A DNA stretch of 64,000 bases from Morinoia aosen (GCA_030386875.1 CM059557.1:55134514-55198513), one strand, 5' to 3'. Positions 22,081 through 34,330 are shown, numbered from the stretch's first letter. Numbers and translations: made by a program. The notes: a model not told the origin generated them from the sequence alone.

Positions 22081-22882
22081 TTTGGACCGAATTTGAGCAG
22101 TGACAACAATCCAGGACAAATGTAAATATATTCCATGAAAATCAAATGCACCATAATTACAAAATTGATAAAGAGTCTTTAGGAACGCGGTCAAAATTTA
22201 TTGTAGGCCTGTAAATCCAGATCCGGTTTAGTTCGCGAGTATAACAAAATCGTAAAATCAGTGAAAACTATATAATGATGAAATAATACTTCCAGATCAA
22301 GGGTCAACGATCTAATAGACAGAGCCGATGTGATTTATTAGTTCAAGTGTTACAGAAGAGAATATAAGTCTCTTAATAAGTGTTACATTGACATGACATA
22401 GGATAACCCGGAATCAAAGGTTAACCGCGCCAAAATATCAATATTCTGTATGTTGTAATTTCCGTATTGATCATCGCTGTAAGCCCTCGAATGAAGACCT
22501 ATATTCAAATATAAAAATGATGTATAATGTTGTTAAAAATGAGCATATTCAAATAATAAACGTATTACATATTCATAAACTTTAACCGACCCTCATGGAA
22601 AATACTAATTATTTTTTGCCATAAAACTATTTACTAAAGCTGCAGCTTAGAAGTTTAAAACGTCTGTTCGATCGTCCCTTTCGTCTCTGTCTTTGGTGCC
22701 ATGAACTTTTAGTTGTTGTGAAATATTAAATGGTCGTCTGAGGATCAATATTCCTGCTGTAAAAAATTATTTCCATCTATTCATCTTCCAATGTGATTTT
22801 TTGTATTCTTATTGCGTATACTTTTTCTTGAGCATTGGATTTACATTTTTATCATTGTGGCTACATTTTTTTATATTTTCAG
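22081..22882. other. Probable decayed continuation of the Penelope-like element
   Basis: Fragmented reading frames with no motif strong enough to place. The position after the RT is where a GIY-YIG domain would lie. No inverted or long terminal repeats identified. Confidence 0.35.
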
Positions 22883-22976
22883 AGTGAAGAAGAGTGTTGG
22901 GCGACTTTGCGTATGTTTATGCACATTATTACCTCAATGCGTTTGTAACATGGAATTGTTTTTTATAAATAAATAG
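22883..22976 (+). CDS. Candidate terminal exon sharing a 49-bp block with the gene at 23617
   Basis: Preceded by TTTTTTTATATTTTCAG, a good acceptor. After one base the frame reads VKKSVGRLCVCLCTLLPQCV, then CNMELFFINK, and stops at TAG (22974-22976). An AATAAA overlaps the stop. Positions 22892-22941 are nearly identical (one difference) to 23775-23824, where the same peptide SVGRLCVCLCTLL(H)QC occurs in frame in the 138-codon open frame. Shared sequence in the same frame suggests exon duplication or an alternative last exon. Function unknown. Confidence 0.35.
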
Positions 22977-23616
22977 TGATATAAAATTTTATTGATAAAG
23001 TGTTTTAGTGCATATGATATCAATTTTTTAACTCCTAATGAACTAAAAAAAATACATTAGATATTTATGAAGTATAAGACAGTTTGTAGTGTTTGCTATT
23101 CTAAAATGTTACTAACTTTCATGAACTCTTATATGCGTATTTAATGCGACGAATTTTATCAGTTTAATCCTTATAATTCGTGCGTGAGGATTTCGCAAGC
23201 TCAGCGCAATGTCCAGCATGTTGTCTGCCTGTGAAAATTTCTAATTTCAAGCCCCTTGATGTTAATATTTAATGGCAAAGTTCGGTTCTCAATCAGCAAT
23301 GAAATTTATGGCGATAGATACTTCGTTTATGAAATTATTCGATAGTCAGAGGGCAAGTACATTTCTTGCATCTGCAAGCTCTGTTTCAATTCCTCCAAAA
23401 AAATGACCCGTTTCTTGCAGCTGCCGGGCATTGCATGGTAATCTTCCGTGATTCTCATTCGAGGGGATCCCAATTGGTACTCATTGTATTCATTGAATCT
23501 GACAGTTATCATGGACAGAGACGTACGATAACATCCGGTAAATATTCATGAAAATCATCTAAATTCGTACATAAATGATGATAAATTACCGATAATAGAC
23601 AGTAAATCAACCAACA
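22977..23616. other. Intergenic, nothing recognised
   Basis: AT-rich. Opposing 61-codon frames at 23327-23551 overlap one another and neither is supported. Confidence 0.4.
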
Positions 23617-24033
23617 ATGTTCGTTAGTAAAGTAGCCAACACTATAATTCCGACGATATATCACCAGCTTCAAAAAAAGACGAAATATATTGGTTTAGTC
23701 CAACCACCACTGGAGTTGTTCCAACAAAAATTTCCAACCGTAGCTGGCCTAATAACACATCAGTTACTTCCTCAAAGTGTTGGGCGACTTTGCGTATGTT
23801 TATGCACATTATTACATCAATGCGTATTACCCCACATAGGCAATTCTCATCCATATACCAACGAGAGAGCGGAGGTATCAAATGGGACTGGGAAAGAGTT
23901 GTTGAAAAAATTTGGTAATAAAATATTCAATCTCAGAGATTTCTTGGAGTATGTGTTGATTCGCATGAAGTATAGAAGATACCGGTACACCACAGCTGCG
24001 TTTTTGAGATCTGTTTACAAGTGTTTTGCCTAA
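23617..24033 (+). CDS. Hypothetical protein, 138 residues, ending at the satellite border
   Basis: ATG in a good insect-type context (CCAACAATG) at 23617, open to TAA at 24031. The product has a hydrophobic/Gln-rich first half (QLQKKTKYIGLVQPPLELFQ), a Cys-rich hydrophobic stretch (SVGRLCVCLCTLLHQCVLPH, about residues 54-73) that could be membrane-associated, and a basic C-terminus (EYVLIRMKYRRYRYTTAAFL, then RSVYKCFA). I recognise no family. The Cys-rich stretch is duplicated 883 bp upstream at 22892-22941. The stop codon lies exactly where the 25-bp satellite begins, so the true C-terminus may have been replaced by the array. The minus-strand frame at 23642-23881 is a shadow. Confidence 0.4.
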   Translation: MFVSKVANTIIPTIYHQLQKKTKYIGLVQPPLELFQQKFPTVAGLITHQLLPQSVGRLCVCLCTLLHQCVLPHIGNSHPYTNERAEVSNGTGKELLKKFGNKIFNLRDFLEYVLIRMKYRRYRYTTAAFLRSVYKCFA

Positions 24034-27000
24034 ACAGCAGTGCTAGGCAACAGCAGTGCACGTACTGCTAGGAAACAGCAGTTCACGTACTGCTAGGCAA
24101 CAGCAGTGCACGTACTGCTAGGCAACAGCAGTGCACGTACTGCTAGGAAACAGCAGTTCACGTACTGCTAGGCAACAGCAGTGCACGTACTGCTAGGCAA
24201 CAGCAGTGCACGTACTGCTAGGCAACAGCAGTGCACGTACTGCTAGGAAACAGCAGTGCACGTACTGCTAGGCAACAGCAGTGCACGTACTGCTAGGCAA
24301 CAGCAGTGCACGTACTGCTAGGCAACAGCAGTGCACGTACTGCTAGGAAACAGCAGTTCACGTACTGCTAGGCAACAGCAGTGCACGTACTGCTAGGAAA
24401 CCGCAATGCACGTACTGCTAGGCAACAGCAGTGCACGTACTGCTAGGCAACAGCAGTGCACGTACTGCTAAGCAACAGCAGTGCACGTACTGCTAGGCAA
24501 CAACAGTGCACGTACTGCTAAGCAACAGCAGTGCACGTACTGCTAGGCAACAACAGTGCACGTACTGCTAGGCAACAGCAGTGCACGTACTGCTATGAAA
24601 CAGCAGTGCACGTACTGCTAGGCAACAGCAGTGCACGTACTGCTATGAAACAGCAGTGCACGTACTGCTAGGCAACAGCAGTGCACGTACTGCTAGGCAA
24701 CAGCAGTGCACGTACTGCTAGGCAACAACAGTGCACGTACTGCTAGGCAACAGCAGTGCATGTACTGCTAGGCAACAGCAGTGCACGTACTGCTAGGCAA
24801 CAGCAGTGCACGTACTGCTAGGCAACAGCAGTGCACGTACTGCTAGGAAACAGCAGTTCACGTACTGCTAGGCAACAGCAGTGCACGTACTGCTAGGAAA
24901 CCGCAATGCACGTACTGCTAGGCAACAGCAGTGCACGTACTGCTAGGCAACAGCAGTGCACGTACTGCTAAGCAACAGCAGTGCACGTACTGCTAGGCAA
25001 CAACAGTGCACGTACTGCTAAGCAACAGCAGTGCACGTACTGCTAGGCAACAACAGTGCACGTACTGCTAGGCAACAGCAGTGCACGTACTGCTAGGCAA
25101 CAGCAGTGCACGTACTGCTAGGCAACAGCAGTGCACGTACTGCTAGGCAACAGCAGTGCACGTACTGCTAGGAAACAGCAGTGCACGTACTGCTAGGCAA
25201 CAGCAGTGCACGTACTGCTAGGCAACAGCAGTGCACGTACTGCTATGCAACAGCAGTGCACGTACTGCTAGGCAACAGCAGTGCACGTACTGCTAGGCAA
25301 CAGTAGTGCACGTACTGCTAGGAAACAGCAGTTCACGTACTGCTAGGCAACAGCAGTGCACGTACTGCTAGGCAACAGCAGTGCATGTACTGCTAGGCAA
25401 CAGCAGTGCACGTACTGCTAGGCAACAGCAGTGCACGTACTGCTAGGCAACAGCAGTGCACGTACTGCTAGGCAACAGCAGTGCACGTACTGCTAGGCAA
25501 CAGCAGTGCATGTACTGCTAGGCAACAGCAGTGCACGTACTGCTAGGCAACAGCAGTGCACGTACTGCCAGGAAACAGCAGTGCATGTACTGCTAGGCAA
25601 CAGCAGTGCACGTACTGCTAGGCAACAGCAGTGCACGTACTGCTAGGCAACAGCAGTGCACGTACTGCTAGGCAACAGCAGTGCACGTACTGCTAGGCAA
25701 CAGCAGTGCACGTACTGCTAGGCAACAGCAGTGCACGTATTGCTATGAAACAGCAGTGCACGTACTGCTAGGCAACAGCAGTGCACGTACTGCTATGAAA
25801 CAGCAGTGCACGTACTGCTAGGCAACAGCAGTGCACGTACTGCTATGAAACAGCAGTGCACGTACTGCTAGGCAACAGCAGTGCACGTACTGCTAGGAAA
25901 CAGCAGTGCACGTACTGCTAGGCAACAGCAGTGCACGTACTGCTAGGAAACAGCAGTGCACGTACTGCTAGGCAACAGCAGTGCACGTACTGCTAGGCAA
26001 CAGCAGTGCACGTACTGCTAGGCAACAGCAGTGCACGTACTGCTAGGAAACAGCAGTGCACGTACTGCTAGGCAACAGCAGTGCACGTACTGCTAGGCAA
26101 CAGCAGTGCACGTACTGCTAGGCAACAGCAGTGCACGTACTGCTAGGAAACAGCAGTTCACGTACTGCTAGGCAACAGCAGTGCACGTACTGCTAGGAAA
26201 CCGCAATGCACGTACTGCTAGGCAACAGCAGTGCACGTACTGCTAGGCAACAGCAGTGCACGTACTGCTAAGCAACAGCAGTGCACGTACTGCTAGGCAA
26301 CAACAGTGCACGTACTGCTAAGCAACAGCAGTGCACGTACTGCTAGGCAACAACAGTGCACGTACTGCTAGGCAACAGCAGTGCACGTACTGCTAGGCAA
26401 CAGCAGTGCACGTACTGCTAGGCAACAGCAGTGCACGTACTGCTAGGCAACAGCAGTGCACGTACTGCTAGGAAACAGCAGTGCACGTACTGCTAGGCAA
26501 CAGCAGTGCACGTACTGCTAGGCAACAGCAGTGCACGTACTGCTAGGCAACAGCAGTGCACGTACTGCTAGGAAACAGCAGTGAACGTACTGCTAGGCAA
26601 CAGCAGTGCACGTACTGCTAAGCAACAGCAGTGCACGTACTGCTAGGCAACAGCAGTGCACGTACTGCTAGGCAAAAGCAGTGCACGTACTGCTAGGAAA
26701 CAGCAGTGCACGTACTGCTAGGCAACAGCAGTGCACGTACTGCTAGGCAACAGCAGTGCACGTACTGCTAGGCAACAGCAGTGCACGTACTGCTAGGCAA
26801 CAGCAGTGCACGTACTGCCAGGCAACAGCAGTGCACGTACTGCTAGGCAACAGCAGTGCACGTACTGCTAGGCAACAGCAGTGCACGTACTGCTAGGAAA
26901 CAGCAGTGCACGTACTGCTAGGCAACAGCAGTGCACGTACTGCTAGGCAACAGCAGTGCACGTACTGCTAGGCAACAGCAGTGCACGTACTGCTAGGCAA

Positions 27001-28604
27001 CAGCAGTGCACGTACTGCTAGGCAACAGCAGTGCATGTACTGCTAGGCAACAGCAGTGCACGTACTGCTAGGCAACAGCAGTGCACGTACTGCTAGGCAA
27101 CAGCAGTGCACGTACTGCTAGGCAACAGCAGTGCACGTACTGCTAGGCAACAGCAGTGCACGTACTGCTAGGCAACAGCAGTGCACGTACTGCTAGGCAA
27201 CAGCAGTGCACGTACTGCTAGGCAACAGCAGTGCATGTACTGCTAGGCAACAGCAGTGCACGTACTGCTAGGCAACAGCAGTGCACGTACTGCTAGGCAA
27301 TAGCAGTGCACGTACTGCTAGGCAACAGCAGTGCACGTACTGCTAGGCAACAGCAGTGCACGTACTGCTAGGCAACAGCAGTGCACGTACTGCTAGGCAA
27401 CAGCAGTGCACGTACTGCTAGGCAACAGCAGTGCACGTACTGCTAGGCAACAGCAGTGCATGTACTGCTAGGCAACAGCAGTGCACGTACTGCTAGGCAA
27501 CAGCAGTGCACGTACTGCTAGGCAACAGCAGTGCACGTACTGCTAGGCAACAGCAGTGCACGTACTGCTAGGCAACAGCAGTGCACGTACTGCTAGGCAA
27601 CAGCAGTGCACGTACTGCTAGGCAACAGCAGTGCACGTACTGCTAGGCAACAGCAGTGCATGTACTGCTAGGCAACAGCAGTGCACGTACTGCTAGGCAA
27701 CAGCAGTGCACGTACTGCTAGGCAACAGCAGTGCACGTACTGCTAGGCAACAGCAGTGCATGTACTGCTAGGCAACAGCAGTGCACGTACTGCTAGGCAA
27801 CAGCAGTGCACGTACTGCTAGGCAACAGCAGTGCACGTACTGCTAGGCAACAGCAGTGCACGTACTGCTAGGCAACAGCAGTGCATGTACTGCTAGGCAA
27901 CAGCAGTGCACGTACTGCTAGGCAACAGCAGTGCACGTACTGCCAGGAAACAGCAGTGCATGTACTGCTAGGCAACAGCAGTGCACGTACTGCTAGGCAA
28001 CAGCAGTGCACGTACTGCTAGGCAACAGCAGTGCACGTACTGCTAGGCAACAGCAGTGCACGTACTGCTAGGCAACAGCAGTGCACGTACTGCTAGGCAA
28101 CAGCAGTGCACGTACTGCTATGAAACAGCAGTGCACGTACTGCTAGGCAACAGCAGTGCACGTACTGCTATGAAACAGCAGTGCACGTACTGCTAGGCAA
28201 CAGCAGTGCACGTACTGCTATGAAACAGCAGTGCACGTACTGCTAGGCAACAGCAGTGCACGTACTGCTAGGAAACAGCAGTGCACGTACTGCTAGGCAA
28301 CAGCAGTGCACGTACTGCTAGGAAACAGCAGTGCACGTACTGCTAGGCAACAGCAGTGCACGTACTGCTAGGAAACAGCAGTGCACGTACTGCTAGGAAA
28401 CAGCAGTGCACGTACTGCTAGGCAACAGCAGTGCACGTACTGCTAGGAAACAGCAGTGCACGTACTGCTAGGCAACAGCAGTGCACGTACTGCTAGGAAA
28501 CAGCAGTGCACGTACTGCTAGGCAACAGCAGTGCACGTACTGCTAGGAAACAGCAGTGCACGTACTGCTAGGCAACAGCAGTGCACGTACTGCTAGGAAA
28601 CAGC
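24029..28604 (+). repeat. Large 25-bp satellite array, about 183 copies
   Basis: A strict 25-bp unit that can be written as GGCAAC followed by AGCAGTGCACGTACTGCT and A. It runs almost without indels for 4.58 kb. Each unit holds an 18-nt dyad AGCAGT-GCACGT-ACTGCT, and neighbouring units add a second one, TGCT-AGGCAAC-AGCA. Recurrent variants are GGAAACAGC, AGCAACAGC, TATGAAACAGC, CCGCAATGC and TGCATGTAC. Their order is itself repeated: the CCGCAATGCA variant recurs at 24401, 24901 and 26201 within identical neighbourhoods. The TGCCAGGAAA variant at 25566 and the following TATGAAA trio recur at 27941, an offset of 2375 bp (95 units). This records segmental duplications inside the array. No coding capacity. 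No spacers, so not a CRISPR. Confidence 0.98.
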
Positions 28605-28650
28605 GAATAATTATCGAAGTAATTAGTCTGCCAGCTCACCTTCTCAATCG

Positions 28651-28668
28651 TTGCAGTGCGCACTGCAA
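28651..28668. repeat. Perfect 18-bp palindrome
   Basis: TTGCAGTGCGCACTGCAA is its own reverse complement. It lies 47 bp beyond the end of the 25-bp array and shares the GCAGTGC/ACTGC core with the satellite dyad, so it may be a rearranged relic or a precursor of it. Confidence 0.9.
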
Positions 28669-29487
28669 GTTAGATTCCTTGTGTAAGTTCATAAATTAAA
28701 CTCGTACGAATATTTATTGGACTTTAAAATTAGGCAAAATAGTAGGGAAATCCTGTCATATTACTTCAGTAAGGTATGTAATACATACCACTGAGGGAAA
28801 TTAGCTTCAATTCCTCACATAACCTGAGATTTGAGGCTAAATTTTCAAACATTTGCAGTGCCATTGCAGTAAAGTTGTTAACAAAACTTCCTCTTTCGAA
28901 TTGGCTTTAGTAAGTGCTGATTTTTCCATGCAAAATTTTCTAGTTCGAGTTTTTTCAAAAGCAATCCAAGCAGAGAGCATCTGAGTGCCTTAATGTTGTC
29001 AAATGCAATTACTTTTAACAGTAATGCCCACACTGCTAAGTTTATTAACGTATCAGCTCAAGTTTATGAATTTTCGTGAGAAGAAACGACTCGCTGCAAA
29101 CCCAAGTTGACAATAAAATTTTCACATAACTCAAATTCTTTGAAAAAATCTAGCACCTGAAGCATGGAAAACGCTCCTCAAGGCCAGAAATTTAATAATT
29201 TAAAGGAATGGTCGTTGTACCACAGACAAACATAAGTGAAATGTTTGTTCCCACTCCCATGTGTATTGTTTTGCTGCGGTCTCTGCAAAAAACATTTCCA
29301 GGGAACCTCTCAGTACAAATTGGAGTCGATTCCGTCACGCTCGGTGCGCTCTCTTTTTGACTCACGCTCTACCCTGCGGTTGACTTTTTGTAGATTAAAA
29401 ATGATTAATGATATACTATATATACTAGTCCTTTCCACGCTGGCCAAATAATGTGCGCATGCAGAAGTGCATCGTCGTTGTGCTGTG
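28669..29487. other. Intergenic, nothing recognised
   Basis: AT-rich sequence; GCAGTGCCATTGCAGT near 28855 again resembles the satellite core. Overlapping frames at 29236-29576 on both strands are unsupported. Confidence 0.35.
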
Positions 29488-30003
29488 ATGATTAAACGTA
29501 GTTTCAAATATAAAATGCAATCAACGTATAGTTTCTTTAGCTGGTTTCTATTCTTAAGCAAGTTAGAGTTGATCACTTATTCGAAAAAGGAAGTGAAGAT
29601 CCTAATGTTCGCAGGACTAACGGCGAAGAGGAAGCTTATGCCTCAGTTTAGACTTACAGGTGGAAACCGCAATTGGATACAGCCGAATTGTGCTGATATG
29701 GGGCGACCCATTGGCCTCCAGCTCTTCATCACTGCCTTTGTGGAGCTTGGACGCTTCTGTACCCGTACCTTCATATCTCATTGTGCTCCGTGGACAACTT
29801 CTGCGACTGAATCTCTCTTTTTAGGTTGGAAAACCTATACCTCAAAACTATACCTCCTCTGCATGAACCTACCTTCCGTAGAAGAACCTTTTCCACATGA
29901 TCATCCTTTTCATGAACTTCTATGTGAACCTCTTATATATTTGAACCTCTTCCGTACGGACCTCATCTATACGAACCTCTTCTCTGTACATACTTCTATA
30001 TGA
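29488..30003 (+). CDS. Hypothetical open frame running into a degenerate repeat
   Basis: From ATG 29488 about 171 codons are open to TGA. The first 120 residues are of mixed composition (for example STYSFFSWFLFLSKLELI, a possible membrane segment, and RNWIQPNCADMGRPIGLQLF). The last 50 residues derive from the ACCTCTTCTA-type minisatellite (NLPSVEEPFP, LCEPLIYLNLFRTDLIYTNL). No domain or splice evidence. The repeat-derived end argues against a conserved protein. Confidence 0.15.
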   Translation: MIKRSFKYKMQSTYSFFSWFLFLSKLELITYSKKEVKILMFAGLTAKRKLMPQFRLTGGNRNWIQPNCADMGRPIGLQLFITAFVELGRFCTRTFISHCAPWTTSATESLFLGWKTYTSKLYLLCMNLPSVEEPFPHDHPFHELLCEPLIYLNLFRTDLIYTNLFSVHTSI

Positions 30004-30215
30004 ACTACTTATATATGAACCTCATCTACATGAACCTTTTCTGTATGAACCTCTTCTATCTATATGCGAACATCTTCTAAATAAATCTGTTCAAAACTAA
30101 CCTCTTCTACAAGATTCTACAAGAACCGCTAATACATGAGCCAGTTTTAAGAAAGCGTTTGCCCTAAGCACCTCTTCTCAGCAAACCTCTTCTGCCCGAA
30201 GCCTTTCTACAAAGT
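29850..30215 (+). repeat. Degenerate ~15-17-bp minisatellite (TGAACCTCTTCTATA)
   Basis: About 20 imperfect units of TGAACCTCTTCTATA type, e.g. TATGAACCTCATCTACA, ACGAACCTCTTCTCTGTA and GCAAACCTCTTCTGCCC. Unit length drifts between 14 and 19 bp, so the array is old. Confidence 0.8.
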
Positions 30216-31419
30216 CAGATAATTCACATCCACAGCTACAATGTTTTCCACTCATTTAACAACACTTCTAGAACTTTTTGTACAATTAATATTTCCTTTT
30301 TAATTAGCTTGTTTCCTCATGGTCAAATTTGTGTGCAGCCCCTATATATTTTTCTTTTAGTCTTGGGCGCATATTATTTATTCTGTCCGAGATTCAGTCC
30401 AGCCAAGTTATTCTCTGGAAACAAATAAAAACATGGATAATTGAAGCAGCACTAGTCAAGTGACCGGCATCCATTTTTTGTATTGAAAGTCCCAAAGAAA
30501 CAGCTTCTCTGTTGGTGTTTCGTCGAAAATTTTCCCTTGCTGTATCCATAAATAAGGTGGGAATACAGCCCCTACCTGATGAGATCGAGGCCGTTCACAT
30601 TTACTGACATTTAGTTTTTTTTATTCTACTTGCGCTTTAAATATTTATATCCGAACCTATCACAATACAAAATAAAAGTACCTTACTGTGTAAATTAAAA
30701 TGAAGTCTGTTACAGCTTTTATTGGACGTCTGAGACACCTCGATTCAGCAGTCTTCACGCCAGCTAGGTAGCACTTGTGAAAGAATTAGCCTTTCTGAAA
30801 GATTTTCTCACTTGTACACACATATACGCCTTTTTGAAGTTTGTCACTCTAATTAGTGGGTCATATATAGTCGTAGAAGCAAAACTATAGATTCATGCAT
30901 AGGAATATATTTCTTCGATTGTTTTGTTACCACAAACTAGCTGAAGACCATACTAACAGTTAAATGGTTTTCTCAAATGCACTTCTGTAAAATTGTTCCA
31001 GGTGCTCTGATAACTAATCATTTGCGCAATGATTGAAGCCAACTTGGCTGTGCATTACCCTGCCAGCCCGAATGAAGGCGTTTCAATATTTCTTGTTAAA
31101 AATCCGTCGAATTGAAATCTAATGACTGCTGTGAATAACTACTCGTCTGACCATGTTAAAAGCTCAAAATAATTTCCTGACCGCAGGTTTCAACTTCTGT
31201 GTGTTCACCAAAACTCCCAATACTTGTACACAGATCAAAATCATGCAAACTTGAGTCTGCAGCTAAAATTTTGTCTATTACGAGCCTTGAGTCCCTCAGG
31301 GCTTGTCTCAAATCTTATCTGATGACAGCGAGAGCGTCAAACATCGATACAATCGCTACCTGCAGCTCACTTCCGAACTGTACGACTTTTTGCCTCCGAT
31401 AGCTATGTACCTGTCTTGT
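30216..31419. other. Intergenic, nothing recognised
   Basis: AT-rich with no supported coding block. The small frame at 31199-31402 starts at a non-ATG codon and shows no domain. Confidence 0.4.
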
Positions 31420-31660
31420 GACTGATGACTTTACTCATGGTGAGTGACAGCCTGTCGGATGACTTCTTTGACTGTCAGGTGACTTTGCCCTTGATTACTT
31501 CAACTGGTGAATTTACTTCTGATGAGTTTTCCTATGATGACTTTTCCTATGATTTTTCCTCCGATGACTTTTTTCATATGACTTTTTTAGGATGACTTTA
31601 CCTCTAACAACTTCACCTCCCATGACTTCCCATCGTAGTTACTTTACATTCCTGATGTCT
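31420..31660 (+). repeat. Degenerate ~16-18-bp minisatellite (GATGACTTTNCCT)
   Basis: About 13 imperfect units, e.g. GATGACTTTACTCATG, GATGACTTTTCCTATG, GATTTTTCCTCC and GATGACTTTACCTCTAA, decaying into CATGACTTCCCATC. Confidence 0.8.
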
Positions 31661-34010
31661 CCTCGCTTAATCATTCCTGACATCCAAGAACAAGACTTTA
31701 GTTTCATGCCCTAATTTGCTGCACAACAACTGGTATTCAGCAAATGCTTTATTTGCAGGTAAATAGATTGTTCACAGGTGAACAAAAACGCGGGGCCTTG
31801 CTTTTAGAGACATTACAGTACACATTTTGAGAGAGGGAAATTTTCAGTCGGAACGAACTTTTTTCCCTTCGTTACTTTTAGTCTTTTTCGCTTCCTGCCA
31901 TTAGTTTTAATTTTCGAGCTCATCTCGTCAGCTCGCACCAACGAACGAAAAAGAAAAAGCATTTTTTAACGTGCATGGCTTCCGACCTATGCTGAACAAA
32001 ATGTTATTTTAATAGAAATTAGAAATTTAAAGTTAATTGTTTCAACAACTTGGTTCTACTGTTACTGAGCATAGATCAGGCTTGTAATGGTTGATAATCT
32101 TTGAATTTCTTCTTATTTTAACGCCCTACTTTTGGAACACAAAAAAATGCAAAAAATATATCCGATCTATAGAAAAAATTACGGACTTTTCGCTTTTCTG
32201 GATAGCATTCCTAGGAATATTTGTTTAGCTTCACTATAGATTCATGGTAAACTTCGACGTATTATTGATGTTAGACATGAAGTTTTTGCGATTGCGTTCA
32301 AGTGAATTTTAGACAAAAAATTAAGTTTAAAATGTAGCTTTGAAATTAACTTCCTGTAATGAAATTGATTTTCTCTCGCTTCTCAAACCTAAGTTTTCCA
32401 AAATATAATAGGAAAATTGAATCGCTAGAAAAACTGCGATGCACTCTGCACTCTGCATTTATTCTTCTCCTGCACTCTGTACACATGGACTGGGTGTGCA
32501 CGAATATGCAAACAAAAAGAAATTAACATAAATCCAGGAAAATATGAAATAACTTGACTAATAGTTAACTAATACTAAGAGACTTTATCTCGTTCTCTCA
32601 TTCTTCTCAAAGCTACATACTAGATGGCCGTTTTAATTTTTCATGAGAGAAGAAACCGGTTGCTGAAGAAACTCATTAAGCGTTAATTTTAGTCGGTGTT
32701 TTGATGAAGGGAATTGGAAATGTCCTGTTTGCTACACCGATTTACCGAGCGATAACACAAAGTAACAAATACAAATGAACCAAAAACAAATTATTAATGA
32801 GCTATCCATTAGGCGGCGACAGGCTATGCACGCCGTACTCCCAAGCATGGGGACAAAAAATGAACCTTAATAGCCGAAATAGCTTTGACATGAACGTTGT
32901 TGTCTCTACCTTGGCTACAAAGCAAATCCCGGATTCACTGAATCAGTTCTAATTCTTCAGAATCGTACGGTATATTATGTCTCATTGAAAACTACTCAAA
33001 AGCACGGGAAAAACTGAAAGTGTGAGAGGAGATCGGGACGTGCCTCTTCTGATTTTAATTTCACTCATTTTATTGAAAAAAAATCGAAATAGTTTCGGAA
33101 CTGAGCTCCATCAGCAATTCTGTTAAATAAAAAGTATGATCCATACTACGTGAGCATAAAATCACGATTGGTAATAAATTAGACTATACATAACAGTGGA
33201 AAAATGCGCGAAAAAAAGAAGGAACAAACAGAAAACAAGGAATATTATGCATTAACTATGTGTAGGAAATAAGAGATAAGCATGTTGTATCAAAAAAATT
33301 CTTGAAAATGAGCAACGATTTTAAAATCCTAAGGTCAAAATCACGGAAAGTACTGTTAATCACTCTGAAATCCATTCAAATAATTGCATTGCACTTCTCA
33401 GCATGGCTGTGTATTGCTGAATGAGGAGGATGAGACAGCATGTTACCGGTACTAAAACGAAACTCCTTCAGCGGTGCTCCGCTACTCTTGCGTAAATATT
33501 GCGTAACGTCATTCCAACGTACGCCGATGCGCACTGCAAACATATTTATACACAGCAGAAGAGCGCATGAGACCGGGAATATAATCCTTGTGTTAAAAAA
33601 AAACGACTGTTACTTTGCTGATCAGTATGACGGGTAATTTACGCTGAGAAAATGTTTACACAAGAAAGGTTTTTGTTCATGGGCTAGTTTTTCAGACGGA
33701 GAACTGAAATGGTTAAGATCAATACAATTAATTTTCGCATTCAACTCGAGTGTTGGACTCCCGATATTTTCTCGACAAGACCTTTTAATTTTGGAGTTTA
33801 TGAATCCAAGAGGAAAAACATTGCTGCTAAAAAATCATGTAAATAATTCAATTCAGCATGCGTGTCATTGAAAGAAGAACAAATATTGTGTGTCCTGTTT
33901 AACCGCATTTTTATTCAGTTGATTTTGAAAGAGTTAAACCAGACGCTAAAAAAACTGGCTCCCAATATAGCGTAAGCGTTGGCTTGCGATATACATACGG
34001 AAATTGAAAA
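31661..34010. other. Intergenic, nothing recognised
   Basis: Mostly AT-rich sequence. A 65-codon frame at 33440-33637 lies in a slightly GC-richer patch (33440-33570) but has no recognisable feature. CTGCACTCT repeats near 32445-32470 recur at the far right end of the window (about 63395-63415). Confidence 0.4.
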
Positions 34011-34330
34011 ATTTGATGTGAAAAGTTTTCCATTTTTTCAAAAGAATGATTAATTTCATTCACATTTCTTCTCTTTAAACTTTTAGTGAATCTGCGGAAT
34101 AAGCAAAGTGAATATTGGTTTAGATTTCAATTTTGGGATGGGTATTTTAATAAATTTCACGATAACTGAAATTTGATGTGAAAAGTTTTCCATTTTTTCA
34201 AAAGAATGATTAATTTCATTCACATTTCTTATCTTTAAACTTTTAGTGAATCTGCGGAATAAGCAAAGTGAACATTGGTTTAGATTTCAATTTTGGGATG
34301 GGTATTTTAATAAATTTCACGATAACTGCA
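34011..34330 (+). repeat. Recent 160-bp tandem duplication
   Basis: Copy 1 (34011-34170) and copy 2 (34171-34328) start at ATTTGATGTGAAAAG and end at CACGATAACTG. Only two differences are visible (CTCTTT/ATCTTT and AATATTGG/AACATTGG), so the duplication is young compared with its surroundings. The 60-codon minus-strand frame at 34243-34425 overlaps it and is not supported. Confidence 0.95.

Noticed and set aside
23327-23551. Opposing 61-codon frames as a gene
   Set aside because: Both strands are open over the same stretch, with no splice or domain support.
24029-28604. CRISPR-like appearance of regularly spaced short repeats
   Set aside because: There are no variable spacers; the 25-bp unit is head-to-tail. 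The setting is eukaryotic and no cas genes are present.
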